Assembly (NCBI GenBank): GCA_947501685.1
Contig: CANMWQ010000002.1
Span: forward strand, 434,001 to 498,000
From: an uncultured Litoreibacter sp.
GTDB lineage: Bacteria; Pseudomonadota; Alphaproteobacteria; Rhodobacterales; Rhodobacteraceae
Length of the DNA stretch: 64,000 nt
Direction: 5' to 3'
Position 1 is the stretch's first letter. Every line of letters begins with the position of its first letter. The position numbers and the translations under genes were made by a program. Positions 28,982 to 37,809 of this stretch are shown here, in pieces. Under the pieces are notes generated by a model that saw only the letters and a program-made list of their open reading frames with translations, was not told the DNA's origin and made no database searches.

Positions 28982-29913
28982 CAGTAACTCCGTGTTTTGC
29001 GGTCCAGAACCGTGCGGCCCATAAGGCTGGCGCACAGATCCACCATCAGCTTTGCGGTGCGTCCGCGCTCATCGAGAAACGGGTTCAGCTCCACCAGATC
29101 AAGGGAGCTCACCAACCCACTATCGCATAGCATCTCCATCACCAGATGCGCCTCCCGGAAGGTTGCGCCACCGGGCACCGTGGTGCCGACAGCGGGCGCA
29201 ATGTCAGGGTCCAGAAAATCGACGTCGAGCGAAACATGTAGCGCACCACCTGCCGCCTGTACCCGCTCCAGAAAAGCCCTTAGCGGCGCGCGGATACCAT
29301 GCTCGTCAATCGCCCGCATGTCATGCACGTCAATGCCGGTCTGCGCCAAAGCCTCCCGCTCCGCCGGATCAACCGAACGGATACCCAGCATGCAAACCTG
29401 CTCTGGCGGCACGGTCGCGGCCAGCTTGGGATAGACCCCGTCAAAGCCGGGTTGCCCGGTGAAATACGCCACCGGCGTGCCATGCAGATTGCCGCTTTCG
29501 GTGCTTTCAAGCGAATGAATGTCAGGATGGGCATCAAGCCAAAGCACGAACTGAGGCCGCCCCATCGCCGCACTATGCTGCGCCACCCCCGGAACCGTGC
29601 CGATCGACAGGCTGTGATCGCCTCCCAGAAAGATCGGCAGGTCACAGCCCTGTGCGGCCTCAACTGCGGCATCGCGCAACGCTTCTGCCCAGCTCACGGT
29701 TTCCGCCAGATCATGCACCGCCGGATTGGGGTGTGACAGCGTGCCCAGCGCTGGCAGCACCACATTGCCCGCGTCGCGCACGCTATGGCCAAGGTCCTCC
29801 AGCGTCTCCGCCAGCCCCGCTGTTCGAAACGCGTCCGGCCCCATAAGACAGCCCGGCTGGCTTGCCCCCGATTGCACCGGGGCGCCGAGAAGAATGCAGG
29901 ACTTATGCGACAT
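28981..29913 (-). CDS. rocF: arginase
   Basis: Ureohydrolase of 310 aa with all Mn-binding motifs: FLGGDHSLS, WLDAHPDIH and SLDVDFLDPDIAP. It splits arginine to ornithine and urea. Start 29913 has AAAGGAG upstream; the longer frame to 29946 lacks a ribosome site. It is the first gene of the arginase-ornithine cyclodeaminase operon. The divergent Lrp/AsnC regulator is the obvious controller. Confidence 0.95.
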   Translation of the reverse strand: MSHKSCILLGAPVQSGASQPGCLMGPDAFRTAGLAETLEDLGHSVRDAGNVVLPALGTLSHPNPAVHDLAETVSWAEALRDAAVEAAQGCDLPIFLGGDHSLSIGTVPGVAQHSAAMGRPQFVLWLDAHPDIHSLESTESGNLHGTPVAYFTGQPGFDGVYPKLAATVPPEQVCMLGIRSVDPAEREALAQTGIDVHDMRAIDEHGIRAPLRAFLERVQAAGGALHVSLDVDFLDPDIAPAVGTTVPGGATFREAHLVMEMLCDSGLVSSLDLVELNPFLDERGRTAKLMVDLCASLMGRTVLDRKTRSY

Positions 29914-29970
29914 AAGAGTCTCCTTTGGGGGCAGAATACCAATCATTTTTGTGGCGTATCAGGGGACAAA

Positions 29971-30055
29971 ATGATCAAAAAGAGAGATAGTTTGAACGAA
30001 ACGCTATATTGATCAAACAAACTGACAGGATCGCTATGCAAAACCTTGATCAAAC
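29971..30055. promoter_or_regulatory. TGATCAAA repeats in the arginase/lrp divergent region
   Basis: TTGATCAAAC appears twice, at 30009-30018 and 30046-30055 (the second inside the start of the lrp-like gene), each with the palindrome TTGATCAA. A related ATGATCAAAA is at 29971-29980. Copies about 37 bp apart are compatible with several Lrp-type dimers binding on successive turns and with autoregulation. Binding is inferred. Confidence 0.5.
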
Positions 30056-30461
30056 CGACCACAAGCTTCTGGCCGCCCTCACCGCCGATGGCCGTGCCTC
30101 CGTGACCACTTTGGCCGCCATGCTGGGGCTGGCCCGCGCCACCGTGCAAACCCGGCTGGAGAGGCTGCAAACCAGCGGCGTGATCCGGCGTTTCACCGTC
30201 GAGCTGAGCGCCGAGGCGACCCCCGATCTGGTCCATGCGGTGATGCTTATCCAACTGCAAGGCGCGCTGGCGCGTCGGATTGCCAAAGCCCTGCGGGCCA
30301 TGCCGGAGATCACCGACCTGCATTCCACCAATGGCAGCTGGGATCTCGTCGCCCAGATCGAGACCGCAACCCTGCCCGATTTCGACCGCGTCCTGCGCCG
30401 CGTGCGCGAGATCGACGGCGTGCTGAACAGCGAAACCTGCCTTCTGCTCGATCACGCCTGA
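30036..30461 (+). CDS. Lrp/AsnC family transcriptional regulator
   Basis: A 141-aa Lrp-type regulator: N-terminal helix-turn-helix (LDQTDHKLLAALTADGRASVTTLAAML-like region with ARATVQTRLERL) and C-terminal RAM ligand-binding domain (ITDLHSTNGSWDLVAQIE). Start 30036 is selected over an upstream in-frame codon at 30009 because it matches the family's N-terminus and has ACAGGA upstream. It is divergent from arginase/ornithine cyclodeaminase, so it probably senses arginine or ornithine and activates that operon. Confidence 0.92.
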   Translation: MQNLDQTDHKLLAALTADGRASVTTLAAMLGLARATVQTRLERLQTSGVIRRFTVELSAEATPDLVHAVMLIQLQGALARRIAKALRAMPEITDLHSTNGSWDLVAQIETATLPDFDRVLRRVREIDGVLNSETCLLLDHA

Positions 30462-30478
30462 GGGTTTTTCAAGCGCCG

Positions 30479-30493
30479 TTAAGGGAGGCTTCA
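30479..30493. promoter_or_regulatory. CtrA-like box upstream of motB
   Basis: TTAA-N7-TTCA, one mismatch from the CtrA consensus TTAA-N7-TTAA, 47 bp before the motB start. Similar boxes occur in the other main flagellar promoter regions of the window. Confidence 0.5.
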
Positions 30494-30540
30494 ACATATC
30501 GCGCTAGGCCAAGGGCAACCGACCCAGCTTGAGTGCCCCC

Positions 30541-31332
30541 ATGTCCGACGACGCCCTCCGCCCGATCATCATCAAACGCAAGAAAGTTGTCGGGGGCGGT
30601 GGGCATCACGGCGGCGCATGGAAAGTCGCCTACGCGGATTTTGTGACGGCTATGATGGCGTTTTTCATGCTGATGTGGCTGCTCAACGCCACCACCGAAA
30701 AGCAACGCAAAGGGCTGGCTGATTATTTCAGCCCGACCATCGCCGTCGCACGGGTGTCAGGCGGTGGCGACGGCGCGTTCTCCGGCAGCAGCTTCCAGTC
30801 GGAGGACTCGCTGGCCCAAAACGGCACCGGCGGGTCCAGTAGTGCCATGTCCGCGCGCGGGCTGACGCAGTTGGAAGACGCGCAGCTGGCCATTGAAAGC
30901 CGCAGCGGTGACAGCGTCACCAAGAACCGCGCCAAGCAACATATCGCGACCCGTCTCACTGACGAGGGGCTGGTGATCGAGGTGTTTGATCTTGAAGGCT
31001 CGCCGCTTTTCGACCCCGGCACCACGACGCCAATGCCCGTGATGCAGGCCGTCGCTGAAGTCTTGCAAGAAGGGTTTGACCTGACCCCGAACGCAATCGC
31101 GGTGGCCGCTCACAGTCAGGCCTTCAGCCCTTTGTTGATCGAAAACCCGTCCTGGTCGCTGACCACAGGCCGCGCGCAGGTAACACGCGAACTTCTGGAG
31201 GGTGCGGGCCTCAGCCCGGAGCGCACCGCGCGATTGACCGGGCACGGGCAAAACAAACCGGTCTCAGATGACCCGATGTCCGTGCGGAACAACCGGCTGG
31301 AAATCATCCTTCTGCGCAGCGACCTGCAATGA
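30541..31332 (+). CDS. motB: flagellar motor protein MotB
   Basis: Stator protein of 263 aa. A basic cytoplasmic start (IIIKRKKVV) is followed by the single membrane helix with the proton-carrying Asp33 in YADFVTAMMAFFMLMW. The C-terminal OmpA-like peptidoglycan-binding domain includes TGRAQVTRELLEG and VRNNRLEIILLR. ATG 30541 is preferred to GTG 30529 because it gives the standard MotB start. It is the first gene of the flagellar supercluster; its partner motA lies 11 kb away at 41687. Confidence 0.93.
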   Translation: MSDDALRPIIIKRKKVVGGGGHHGGAWKVAYADFVTAMMAFFMLMWLLNATTEKQRKGLADYFSPTIAVARVSGGGDGAFSGSSFQSEDSLAQNGTGGSSSAMSARGLTQLEDAQLAIESRSGDSVTKNRAKQHIATRLTDEGLVIEVFDLEGSPLFDPGTTTPMPVMQAVAEVLQEGFDLTPNAIAVAAHSQAFSPLLIENPSWSLTTGRAQVTRELLEGAGLSPERTARLTGHGQNKPVSDDPMSVRNNRLEIILLRSDLQ

Positions 31333-31354
31333 AAAATAGATCAGATTTTAGCTG

Positions 31355-31369
31355 TTAGCTGCCCATTAA
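31355..31369. promoter_or_regulatory. CtrA-like box upstream of flgE
   Basis: TTAG-N7-TTAA (followed by C, as in the extended consensus TTAAC), one mismatch from TTAA-N7-TTAA, in the 92-bp gap between motB and flgE and 55 bp before the flgE start. Confidence 0.55.
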
Positions 31370-31424
31370 CTGGCCCTCTCCCATAGTCGGCCAAAGAGAA
31401 ATTCGCTTGAGAAAGGCGCCACCT

Positions 31425-32729
31425 ATGACCATTTCCTCGTCTCTGAATGCCGGCGTAGCCGGGCTTGCTGCCAATGCCAGCCGTTTGTCGACCATCTCCG
31501 ATAATATCGCGAACTCCAACACATTCGGATATAAGCGCGCCGAAACCGGCTTTCATTCCATGGTGATCTCCAACGGGACCGGCACCTATTCCGCAGGCGG
31601 CGTCCGCGTCACCTCGCAGCGGCTGATTGATCAGGCAGGGTCCTTGGTGACCACGGCAAACTCCACCGATCTGGCCGTCCGGGGCAGGGGGTTCCTGCCG
31701 GTCACCACATCGGCGGCAATTGGCGACAATACCGGCGATGACTTCCCCTTCCGACTGGCCACAACTGGGTCGTTCCGGACAGACGCGCAAGGCCATCTTG
31801 TCACGGAAACAGGCATGGTCCTGCTGGGCTGGCCTGCCAATGCGGACGGCACGGTCTCGACCTATCCGCGCGATACATCAGACGGGTTGGAACCGATCCA
31901 GATCAACGTGAACCAATTCGCAGGCGAGCCGACCACCCGCATGAATCTGGGCGTCAACCTGCCCGCCACGGACACGGAATCCGATGCATCCGGCGAACCG
32001 TTGGAGCTGTCGGTTGAATATTTCGACAACCTCGGCACGTCGCAAAACGTGGCTGTGACCTTCACACCCACAGTGCCTGCCACTGGCAGCTCGAACGAAT
32101 GGACGATGGTCTTGTCAGACAGCGCCAGCGGTGGGGCCGTTATCGGAGAATATGTCTTGGAATTCGACGATTCCCGCGCGTCCGGTGGGACATTGAACAG
32201 CGTTACCACCACGTCTGGCGGGGCCTATGATCCGGCGACCGGAACATTCTCCGTCAACGTTGCGGGCGGGCCAATTGACATCACCATCGGCGGCCTGAAC
32301 GAAGGTACTGGGCTGACGCAGCTGTCCGACAGTTTTGCGCCCACACAGATCAGCAAGGACGGCTCACCGATCGGCAATATGACCTCCGTTGACGTCGATG
32401 CAAACGGCTTCGTACAAGCGACCTTCGACATCGGCATCACCCGCACAGTCTACCAGATCCCGTTGGTTGATCTGCCGAACCCCAACGGGTTGCAGGCGCT
32501 CGACAACCAGACCTACCAAACCACGCGTGACAGCGGATCGTTCTTCTTGTGGGACGCGGCAGATGGCCCGACAGGTGACATTGTCGGCTACGCCCTGGAG
32601 GAATCCGCCACCGACGTTGCGGGGGAACTGACCCAGCTGATCCAAACGCAACGCGCCTATTCATCCAATGCGAAGGTCATCCAGACCGTCGATGAGATGT
32701 TGCAAGAAACCACAAATATCAAACGCTGA
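31425..32729 (+). CDS. flgE: flagellar hook protein FlgE
   Basis: Protein of 434 aa with the rod/hook family N-terminus (SSLNAGVAGL, then STISDNIANSNTFGYK) and C-terminal helix LIQTQRAYSSNAKVIQTVDE. The length fits a hook protein rather than the shorter rod proteins. ATG 31425 gives the correct family start; a longer frame from 31407 adds six residues without support. It polymerises into the hook outside the cell. Followed by flgK after 27 bp. Confidence 0.93.
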   Translation: MTISSSLNAGVAGLAANASRLSTISDNIANSNTFGYKRAETGFHSMVISNGTGTYSAGGVRVTSQRLIDQAGSLVTTANSTDLAVRGRGFLPVTTSAAIGDNTGDDFPFRLATTGSFRTDAQGHLVTETGMVLLGWPANADGTVSTYPRDTSDGLEPIQINVNQFAGEPTTRMNLGVNLPATDTESDASGEPLELSVEYFDNLGTSQNVAVTFTPTVPATGSSNEWTMVLSDSASGGAVIGEYVLEFDDSRASGGTLNSVTTTSGGAYDPATGTFSVNVAGGPIDITIGGLNEGTGLTQLSDSFAPTQISKDGSPIGNMTSVDVDANGFVQATFDIGITRTVYQIPLVDLPNPNGLQALDNQTYQTTRDSGSFFLWDAADGPTGDIVGYALEESATDVAGELTQLIQTQRAYSSNAKVIQTVDEMLQETTNIKR

Positions 32730-32756
32730 TCCACCGGTCTGAGGGAGCGATAGAAA

Positions 32757-34202
32757 ATGAGCCTGACAAGCGCCTTGTCCAACGCCACCTCCGGCCTGAC
32801 CGCTGCCACGCGTGCCGCACAGCTGGTCTCGTCCAATGTCGCCAACGCCAATACCGACGGCTACGGACGCCGGGAATTGCAGCTTGCCCCTCATGTGGTG
32901 GGCGGTGTCGGTGCGGGCGTCAGCGTCACAGGTGTGTCCCGCGTCGTGGATCAGGTGGCCATTAATGATCGGCGTCTGGCCGACGCTCAGCTGGGCGCCT
33001 CCACGCAGAATGCCGCCTTCTTCCGCTCGCTCGAAGCAGCTATCGGCACCCCAGATGATCCGGGCTCTCTCTCTGCGGCCGTCTCCAAACTTGAGGCGGA
33101 GCTGATCACGGCCGTCTCCATGCCTCAAAACGAAACCCAACTTGGGGCGGCCGTGGCGGCAGCGGACGGTTTGGCCTCACGCATCCAGACCGGTGCGGCG
33201 CGCATTCAACTGGAGCGCCAACAAGCCGATACGCGTATTGGTCAGCAAGTTTCGCAGATCAACGGGGCACTCTCGCAAGTGGCCGAGCTGAATGTGCAGA
33301 TCCAGCTGCACACTGCGTCGGGTGGCGACGCGTCCGGTCTGATGGATCAACGCCAACGTGCGATTGACAGCATTTCCAGCCTGATCCCTGTCAAAGAAGT
33401 GCCCCGCGACAACGGTATGATTGCGCTGATCACCCCCAATGGCACCACTCTGGTCCAGCAGGACTCGGCTCAGTTCTCATTTACGCCCACCCCGACAATC
33501 GTCCCGGAGATGAGCCTCGCTTCCGGCGCCTTGTCTGGACTGACCCTCACGGGGGCCTCCAGCAGCGCAGGCTCTGCAATGCAAGCCATCGCAGGCGGCG
33601 CGCTGGCGGCCAACTTCACCTTGCGCGACGAGACCGCAGTCACCGCCCAGGCAGGCCTTGATACGCTGGCCCGAAATCTGATTGAGCGCACATCCAGCGT
33701 TGAAGCCGATCCGAACCTGGCAGGCGCAGCAGGCCTTTTCAGTGACAATGGTGCGCCTTTTGATCCCGGCCTTGAGATTGGGCTAAGCAACCGCATCTCG
33801 GTCAATCCGGCAGTGGACCCGAACCAGGGCGGCGACGTATGGCGGTTGCGCGATGGCATCACCGCACTGGCGCAAGGCCCCCAAGGAGAAACCGAACGAC
33901 TGACGGCCCTTGTAGACGTCTTGTCAGGCCAAGCAGCAGGTGCTGCACCCGAATTAGATGGATCGTTTTCCGGAAATGCGGCAAGTTTCCTGTCCGGCAT
34001 TTCCCAATCGCGTATCCATGCAGAAAACGAAATCAGTTTCGCGTCCTCACAGGTTGTCACCTTCTCAACCCAAGAGCAGGCCTTCGGCGTCGATACCGAT
34101 CAGGAAATGCAGAAACTTCTCACCATTGAGCAAAGCTACGCGGCCAATGCCAAACTGATCGAGACGATTGATCAGATGATTCAATCATTGCTGAGGATAT
34201 AA
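32757..34202 (+). CDS. flgK: flagellar hook-associated protein FlgK (HAP1)
   Basis: Protein of 481 aa, with the hook-family N-terminus SALSNATSGLTAATRAAQLV plus NVANANTDGYGRRE, a long coiled middle region and the C-terminus EQSYAANAKLIETIDQMIQS. It joins hook and filament. GAGGGA lies before ATG 32757. Somewhat shorter than enterobacterial FlgK (about 550), as is common in this order. flgL starts 1 bp after its stop. Confidence 0.93.
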   Translation: MSLTSALSNATSGLTAATRAAQLVSSNVANANTDGYGRRELQLAPHVVGGVGAGVSVTGVSRVVDQVAINDRRLADAQLGASTQNAAFFRSLEAAIGTPDDPGSLSAAVSKLEAELITAVSMPQNETQLGAAVAAADGLASRIQTGAARIQLERQQADTRIGQQVSQINGALSQVAELNVQIQLHTASGGDASGLMDQRQRAIDSISSLIPVKEVPRDNGMIALITPNGTTLVQQDSAQFSFTPTPTIVPEMSLASGALSGLTLTGASSSAGSAMQAIAGGALAANFTLRDETAVTAQAGLDTLARNLIERTSSVEADPNLAGAAGLFSDNGAPFDPGLEIGLSNRISVNPAVDPNQGGDVWRLRDGITALAQGPQGETERLTALVDVLSGQAAGAAPELDGSFSGNAASFLSGISQSRIHAENEISFASSQVVTFSTQEQAFGVDTDQEMQKLLTIEQSYAANAKLIETIDQMIQSLLRI

Positions 34203-34203
34203 T

Positions 34204-35211
34204 ATGGGACCGATCGGCGTAGGAGACCTGCAGTCCAGCCTTAGCTTGCAACGCCGCAATGCCGAATTGCGAGGCCAGTTGAACCGCCTGACCGAAGAGC
34301 TGTCCTCAGGGCGCACCTCGGATGTCAGCAAGGCAACATCTGGCAATCTCAGCCCTCTGGCCGGGATCGAGCGATCCTTGTCATTGGTCAGCGCCTACGA
34401 CACATCGGCGAACGTCGCGGCGACGGCTCTTTCGATTACCAGTTCGGCGCTGGGCACTTTACGCCAGACCACCGACAATCTGGGCGCTGAAATCCTTGCG
34501 GCGACCAGTCTGGGTGACGCCTCTCTAAGGCAATCCATTTCGGGTGGCGCCAACGCGTTCGAGGCTGCGCTGTCGGCACTTTCGGCCAGATCGGGCGAGA
34601 CATACCTGTTCTCTGGAACCGCCACGTCGCAGGCTCCTTTCCTGCCAGCCGCCGATATATTGCAGGAACTGGAAACGGCAACGGCGGGTCTAACCGATGC
34701 GGCGGATTTCTACGCGGCCGTAGACGATTGGTTCATGTCGCCGGGCGGCGGGTATGAAACGCTGGGATATCTGGGCGGTGATGCGCCTGTATCTGGCGTA
34801 TCCGTCAGCGCAACCGAAGCCGTAAAGCTGGACCTGACGGCGCAAGACCCGGCGCTGCGCGCAACCCTGCGGGATTTGTCGGTTGTCGCACTTTTGGATC
34901 GTGACGCCTTTGCGGGCGATGAGGATCAATCACGGATCCTCAGTGAAACCATGGCAGCCGGCCTGATCTCAGGCGCCGGGTCGTTGATCCAGGTCGAAGC
35001 CCGTCAGGGTGCGATTGCGGCGCAGGTGGACCAGGCTCAATCACAAAACGCATCAGAGCGGTTTGCCTTCCAAGACGCCCGGAATTCAGTCGTTGGGATA
35101 GATCTGTTTGACACCGCGACCCAGCTAGAAGACGCGCAAACGCGCCTTGAAAGCCTGTATCTTTTGACCGCACGCATGTCGCGGCTCAGCCTGACGGAGT
35201 ATTTACGATGA
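34204..35211 (+). CDS. flgL: flagellin/hook-associated protein FlgL (HAP3)
   Basis: Protein of 335 aa of the flagellin superfamily: N-terminal coil with LQRRNAELRGQLNRLTEELSSG and C-terminal coil with TQLEDAQTRLESLYLLTAR. Its position directly after flgK and its size identify FlgL rather than a flagellin. Start 34204 has GAGG 7 nt upstream. It overlaps flgI by 4 bp. Confidence 0.88.
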   Translation: MGPIGVGDLQSSLSLQRRNAELRGQLNRLTEELSSGRTSDVSKATSGNLSPLAGIERSLSLVSAYDTSANVAATALSITSSALGTLRQTTDNLGAEILAATSLGDASLRQSISGGANAFEAALSALSARSGETYLFSGTATSQAPFLPAADILQELETATAGLTDAADFYAAVDDWFMSPGGGYETLGYLGGDAPVSGVSVSATEAVKLDLTAQDPALRATLRDLSVVALLDRDAFAGDEDQSRILSETMAAGLISGAGSLIQVEARQGAIAAQVDQAQSQNASERFAFQDARNSVVGIDLFDTATQLEDAQTRLESLYLLTARMSRLSLTEYLR

Positions 35212-36314
35212 CGCTTAGAACTTTCCTGGCGATGATGGTCGCATTGATTTGCGCAACGACCGCGACGGCGGGACCGGTGCGCTTGAAAGATCTAGTCCAA
35301 TTCGACGGTGTACGTGGCAATGACCTTGTCGGCTACGGATTGGTCGTGGGCCTGAACGGCACTGGCGACGGGATCAGAAACGCGCCCTTCACCGAAGAAA
35401 TGATGTCATCAATCCTGGAACGTTTGGGTGTGAACATCGCGGGAGAACGCTTTCGCCCCAAGAACGTGGCGGCCGTCCTTGTCACTTCTGTATTGCCGCC
35501 ATTTGCGCGCACCGGAAATCAGGTCGATGTCACGGTTTCGACCATTGGTGACGCCAAGAGCCTGCTGGGTGGTACGCTGATCATGACGCCGCTCAGCGGC
35601 GCAGATGGGGAGATTTACGCCGTCGCACAAGGCACCGTTATCGCGGGAGGTATCTCTGCCGAGGGCGATGCCGCGCGTGTTGTGCACGGTGTTCCGACAG
35701 CTGGAACAGTTGTCTCGGGCGCGCGGGTGGAACGTGAAGTGGATTTCGACTTCGCGGCCCTCACACAGATGCGGCTTGCACTGCGGGACCCTGATTTTTC
35801 CACCGCAGAACGGATTGAGCGCGCGATCAACCGCCAATTCGGACGCCAGATCGCCATCATGCGCGATGCGGGCACGGTCGAGCTGGATTTGGCCCGCTCA
35901 AATGCAATATCGCCCGCCCATCTGCTGAGCCAAATCGAAGGGATCACGGTGGAGCCTCAACGCTCTGCCCGCGTTGTGGTGGATCAGCGCTCTGGTACGA
36001 TCGTCATGGGTGAGGACGTCCGTATTTCGCGCGTCGCTGTCGCGCAGGGCAATCTGGCACTGACCATCGAGGAAACTCCGGTCGTCGTCCAGCCCAGCCC
36101 GTTCTCCGACGGAGAGACGATTGTTGTCCCCCGCACCGCTGTAGGCATCACGGAAGAGCCCGGAACTGGGCTTGCAGAATTGCCCAACAGCACGTCCTTG
36201 TCGGAGGTCGTCGCCGGGCTGAACGCCTTGGGGGTCTCTCCGCTTGATATGATCGATATCCTGAAAAGCATCAAAGCGGCGGGTGCGCTGCATGCAGAAT
36301 TCGTCGTGCAGTAA
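35208..36314 (+). CDS. flgI: flagellar P-ring protein FlgI
   Basis: Periplasmic ring protein of 368 aa with signal peptide (MTLRTFLAMMVALICATTATA). The FlgI core is clear: VRGNDLVGYGLVVGLNGTGD, NVAAVLVTSVLPPFARTGN and the C-terminal LNALGVSPLDMIDILKSIKA. It forms the bushing of the rod in the peptidoglycan layer. It ends the motB-flgE-flgK-flgL-flgI operon, convergent with the next minus-strand gene; the 39-bp gap has no good terminator. Confidence 0.95.
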   Translation: MTLRTFLAMMVALICATTATAGPVRLKDLVQFDGVRGNDLVGYGLVVGLNGTGDGIRNAPFTEEMMSSILERLGVNIAGERFRPKNVAAVLVTSVLPPFARTGNQVDVTVSTIGDAKSLLGGTLIMTPLSGADGEIYAVAQGTVIAGGISAEGDAARVVHGVPTAGTVVSGARVEREVDFDFAALTQMRLALRDPDFSTAERIERAINRQFGRQIAIMRDAGTVELDLARSNAISPAHLLSQIEGITVEPQRSARVVVDQRSGTIVMGEDVRISRVAVAQGNLALTIEETPVVVQPSPFSDGETIVVPRTAVGITEEPGTGLAELPNSTSLSEVVAGLNALGVSPLDMIDILKSIKAAGALHAEFVVQ

Positions 36315-36353
36315 GCGAGGTGGCGTATCGGCAACCTAACCCTGCGCTCCGCC

Positions 36354-36794
36354 TCAGAATTTATGCGTCAACAAATACCGGACCTGACGCGCAAGAGGGC
36401 CAGAGCATGACGCAAGAGCCTCGCGCCGTTCCTCTTCGCTTTGTCCCATCATTTGCTGGGCCAAGATAGCCGGGTGCTCATCCATCAAGAACCCCAGCGA
36501 AGCAGGATGATTCGAGCGGGCGGCTGCAGGCAGGGCAGCGGATGTGTTGAGCTGTTCGCGCGACGCAGAATGCACTGGCTTGCGTGGCTCCGCGTCCAGA
36601 CCTGCGGGCGCAGCAGCGGGGACCTCGGATTGTGCGCCTCTCGCCTGAAACAGCTCTGCCTCCAGTTGGCGTAGGTCAGGCCGATCTTTCGTGCCCCGCA
36701 ACAGGTCCAACACAATCTGGACCCGGTCAGCGCGCGTCATCTGCACGGGTTTCGGAAGAATAGCGGAGCCTGTCCGCTTTGGCTGAACTGTCAT
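36354..36794 (-). CDS. uncharacterised flagellar-operon protein with a FliG-like EHP segment
   Basis: Protein of 146 aa that I cannot assign firmly. The N-terminal half is low-complexity (Ala/Pro-rich, about 60-95). The C-terminal 45 residues, LMDEHPAILAQQMM followed by EEERREALASCSGPLARQV, resemble the EHP-x-x-I-A helix of the FliG middle/C-terminal armadillo domains and MgtE_N-type repeats. ATG 36794 overlaps the fliP stop (ATGA). It is the last gene of fliF-fliH-fliN-fliP, an operon that lacks a normal fliG. A small FliG-related switch or export protein is possible. Confidence 0.6.
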   Translation of the reverse strand: MTVQPKRTGSAILPKPVQMTRADRVQIVLDLLRGTKDRPDLRQLEAELFQARGAQSEVPAAAPAGLDAEPRKPVHSASREQLNTSAALPAAARSNHPASLGFLMDEHPAILAQQMMGQSEEERREALASCSGPLARQVRYLLTHKF

Positions 36795-37525
36795 TGCAAA
36801 TACCCTCTCACCAGGGCCGAGGACAAAAGCGTCCACCCATCTGCTACGGCAAAGAAGGCCAGCTTGAACGGCAGCGAAACGATCGCCGGCGGCACCATCA
36901 TCATCCCCATCGACATCAAGATCGCGGCAACCACGAGGTCAATGATCAGGAAGGGAAGGAAAATCAGAAACCCGATCTGGAATGCGCGCTCAATCTCGCT
37001 AAGCATGAACGAGGGGATCAGGATGGACAGGTCCGCCTGCGCCGGGGCCGCCCCGTTGAATTCGGGCCGCAGCGCGGCAAGGGCTTGGAACGTGTCCCCA
37101 TCAACACGCGCGGCCATGAACACCCGAAACGGAGACAGCGTTAAGGAAAACGCGGCCTCTGGTTCGATCTCCCCGTCAATCAGCGGCTTCAGCCCTTCGG
37201 CCCATGCGACCTGAAACACAGGGTCCATCACGAAATAGGTCAGGAACAATGCCAATGACACGATCAACATATTCGGAGGCGCTTGCTGTAGCCCGATCGC
37301 CTGACGCAAAATTGACAACACTGTCACCACGAAGGGGAAGCAGGTGATCATGATCGCCAGTCCCGGCGCAAGGCTGAGCACGGTGACAAGGGCGATCAGT
37401 TGAAACGTGCGCGCCGTCAGGCTGTCTTCGTCGCCAAGGGACAAAGAGATATCTTGCGCGAAAGCGGCCTCGCCCAGAACTGCAAACGCCGCGATCAGAA
37501 GAAAAAGAGAGTGGCCCCGCGTCAT
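36791..37525 (-). CDS. fliP: flagellar type III export membrane protein FliP
   Basis: Protein of 244 aa with cleavable signal peptide (MTRGHSLFLLIAAFAVLGEAAFA) and four membrane helices. Family signatures are RVFMAARVDGDTFQAL, LIPSFMLSEIERAFQIGFL and DLVVAAILMSMGMMMVPP. FliP pentamers form the export-gate core with FliR and FliQ, both encoded elsewhere in the window. It overlaps fliN and the following gene by 4 bp each. Confidence 0.95.
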   Translation of the reverse strand: MTRGHSLFLLIAAFAVLGEAAFAQDISLSLGDEDSLTARTFQLIALVTVLSLAPGLAIMITCFPFVVTVLSILRQAIGLQQAPPNMLIVSLALFLTYFVMDPVFQVAWAEGLKPLIDGEIEPEAAFSLTLSPFRVFMAARVDGDTFQALAALRPEFNGAAPAQADLSILIPSFMLSEIERAFQIGFLIFLPFLIIDLVVAAILMSMGMMMVPPAIVSLPFKLAFFAVADGWTLLSSALVRGYLQ

Positions 37526-37809
37526 TTACCCGTCTGCGACTGATCAAACACACGGGTGATCCGCACGGCGATCCCGGTGCCATCCGGGCCGTCAACCTCT
37601 TCCAATTCGCCCGCGGCAATCAGGTTCGCGCCCACGTAAAGATCAACCGGATCGTCAATCGCGGTGTCCAGCGGCAGCACCATATCGGGCCCAAGCTGGG
37701 ACAGCTCGAACATCGTAGGCTGCGCTTTGCCGATGCGCACTGTGACCTCGACCTGAACAGCGCGGAGAATAGCGTCTTCCGGCGAGGTGGTGGGGGTGGG
37801 GTCAGGCAT
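37522..37809 (-). CDS. fliN: flagellar motor switch protein FliN
   Basis: A single SpoA domain of 95 aa: VQVEVTVRIGKAQPTMFEL, GADM-like LGPDMVLPLDT, and DLYVGANLIAAGELEEVDG. The upstream in-frame region to 37881 overlaps fliH and is not used; ATG 37809 starts the family-like sequence. FliN forms the lower C-ring with FliM. fliM itself is not found in this window. Confidence 0.88.
   Translation of the reverse strand: MPDPTPTTSPEDAILRAVQVEVTVRIGKAQPTMFELSQLGPDMVLPLDTAIDDPVDLYVGANLIAAGELEEVDGPDGTGIAVRITRVFDQSQTGK

Noticed and set aside
36315-36353. Possible bidirectional terminator between flgI and the 146-aa gene
   Set aside because: Pairing is short and interrupted, and there is no T-run.
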